Shown here one piece after another: positions 4,732 through 5,555 of a stretch of 5,555 nucleotides of DNA (the first letter of the stretch is position 1; the number at the start of each line of letters is the position of its first letter). The stretch is from the NCBI GenBank assembly GCA_023139255.1, contig JAGLNY010000408.1, positions 1 through 5,555 of the forward strand, read 5' to 3'. The translations under genes were made by a program, and so were the position numbers. This DNA is from Spirochaetales bacterium. GTDB taxonomy: Bacteria > Spirochaetota > Spirochaetia > JABMQR01. The notes under the pieces are model-generated. The model did not search any database. It had not been told where the DNA came from and saw only the letters and a list, made by a program, of their open reading frames with translations.

Positions 4732-5555
4732 ATGCAGATTACCATTTTTTATTTTTCCGGAACCGGCAATACCTGGTGGTGTGCACAGGAAATGCAGAAG
4801 CAGTTCACGAAAGCTCATGTGGACTGCATTATTGTCAGTATCGAACAAATAATACCCGAAAGGGTCAAGTCATTATCTTTAGCATCCGATATTATCGGCA
4901 TTGGGTATCCTGTGTATGGATCCGATCTTCCACAACCTATGAAAAATTTTATCGATCACACCCTTCCTGATAACCCGGAAGGAAAAACCAGATTTTTCAC
5001 TTTTTGTACACAGCTAATATTTTCGGGAGATGGAGCCCATGTATACCGGGAAGAATTGCAGAAAAAACAGTGGAATATCAACTGGTCCGTTCATCTTCAC
5101 ATGCCGAGTAATATTTGCGTAACCGCAATGCCGCTTCCTTACACCAATGACCCGAAAAAAATTTCCAAACGCCTTGTTAAAACAGAAAAAAAGATCGGGA
5201 AGTTTACACAGGCAATTAGCACGGGGCGTTCGTATCAGCAGGGAAACTCAAAGGCATCAAAGCGGCTTGGTCTTCTACAGAGGAGCCCATATCGCCGCTA
5301 CTTTCCACGTTTGAGAAATGATGTAACCATTGATTATGATGCCTGTATCGGATGTAATCTCTGCATACGTATCTGTCCCTCAGGAAACCTCTTTGCTGAT
5401 GGAGTCCGTATCGGGACGAGAGGAACCTGTATGCTCTGTGTTCGCTGTTACAACTTCTGCCCAACGCAGGCTATTATCTATATGGGGAAAAAACACAAAA
5501 AAAAGAGGGGCATTCCCTACCAAGGTCCGACAAAAGATTTCTCCCCTGAGCAAAT
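4732..5555 (+). CDS. EFR1-like flavodoxin / 2x[4Fe-4S] ferredoxin fusion protein, 3' end outside window
   Basis: An iron-sulfur flavoprotein of the EFR1 type, found mainly in anaerobes and presumed to move electrons; its physiological partner is unknown. The 274 visible residues have an N-terminal flavodoxin-like domain with the FMN phosphate loop FSGTGNT (8-14) and IGYPVYGSDLP (57-67). A linker of roughly 60 residues follows. The ferredoxin module has CIGCNLCIRICP (C205/208/211/215) and CMLCVRCYNFCP (C233/236/239/243), then a very basic stretch GKKHKKKRG. The frame is still open at the right edge, probably close to the natural end. The ATG at 4732 has GGGAG 7 nt upstream, and the FMN motif begins at residue 8 as expected. 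It is transcribed away from the sulfur operon with its own promoter region, so shared function is possible but not shown. No signal peptide or membrane segment is seen. Confidence 0.88.
   Translation, partial: MQITIFYFSGTGNTWWCAQEMQKQFTKAHVDCIIVSIEQIIPERVKSLSLASDIIGIGYPVYGSDLPQPMKNFIDHTLPDNPEGKTRFFTFCTQLIFSGDGAHVYREELQKKQWNINWSVHLHMPSNICVTAMPLPYTNDPKKISKRLVKTEKKIGKFTQAISTGRSYQQGNSKASKRLGLLQRSPYRRYFPRLRNDVTIDYDACIGCNLCIRICPSGNLFADGVRIGTRGTCMLCVRCYNFCPTQAIIYMGKKHKKKRGIPYQGPTKDFSPEQ

Noticed and set aside
4626..4970. Plus-strand 114-codon open frame starting in the intergenic region
   Set aside because: It overlaps the EFR1-like gene in another frame, runs through that gene's promoter and leader, and resembles no protein family.
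5216..5464. Minus-strand 82-codon open frame inside the EFR1-like gene
   Set aside because: It is an antisense shadow of the cysteine-rich ferredoxin domain, with no family resemblance.

Overview
The window is almost fully occupied by one leftward (minus-strand) operon of seven genes. The last of these runs off the left edge. A divergent plus-strand gene runs off the right edge. The DNA is AT-rich, with strong AGGAGG-type ribosome binding sites, TTG and GTG starts, and many 4Fe-4S proteins (siroheme sulfite reductase, APS-type reductase, an EFR1-like flavodoxin/ferredoxin fusion). Together these suggest an anaerobic bacterium, most likely of a Clostridia-like low-GC lineage. That placement is inference and not firm.

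Read in the direction of transcription (right to left), the operon is: hcyS, a 70-aa ThiS/MoaD-like sulfur carrier (4456-4244); metY, a PLP-dependent homocysteine synthase (4247-3015); hcyF, a ThiF/MoeB/HesA-type E1 adenylyltransferase (3014-2193); hcyD, a JAMM metalloprotease (2188-1796); a siroheme sulfite reductase with a built-in 2x[4Fe-4S] ferredoxin domain (1793-927); a TusA-family protein (937-704); and a 3'-truncated cysH-type APS/PAPS reductase (658-1). Genes overlap by 4 and 11 nt, abut, or lie 2, 4 and 45 nt apart, so one transcript with coupled translation is likely.

The set matches the protein-thiocarboxylate-dependent methionine route described for Wolinella succinogenes (HcyS/HcyD/HcyF/MetY/Sir). 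In that scheme activated sulfate is reduced to sulfite (CysH) and then to sulfide (Sir). HcyD trims the C-terminus of HcyS to expose its glycines. HcyF adenylates HcyS and sulfide turns it into a thiocarboxylate. MetY transfers it to O-acetylhomoserine, giving HcyS-homocysteine. HcyD then releases homocysteine. Here the carrier ends Gly-Gly-Gly-Thr-Tyr, so it must be trimmed before use, and the protease is encoded two genes downstream. The operon also carries a TusA-like protein of unknown role in this pathway.

The divergent intergenic region (about 4457-4731) holds a good sigma-70-type promoter for the operon (TTGACA, 18 nt, TATATT). A perfect 8+9+8 inverted repeat covers its -10 box and looks like a repressor operator. 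On the other strand there is a weaker promoter candidate for the EFR1-like gene, with a 14-bp palindrome at its expected start site. No RNA genes, insertion sequences, CRISPR arrays or clear terminators were seen.
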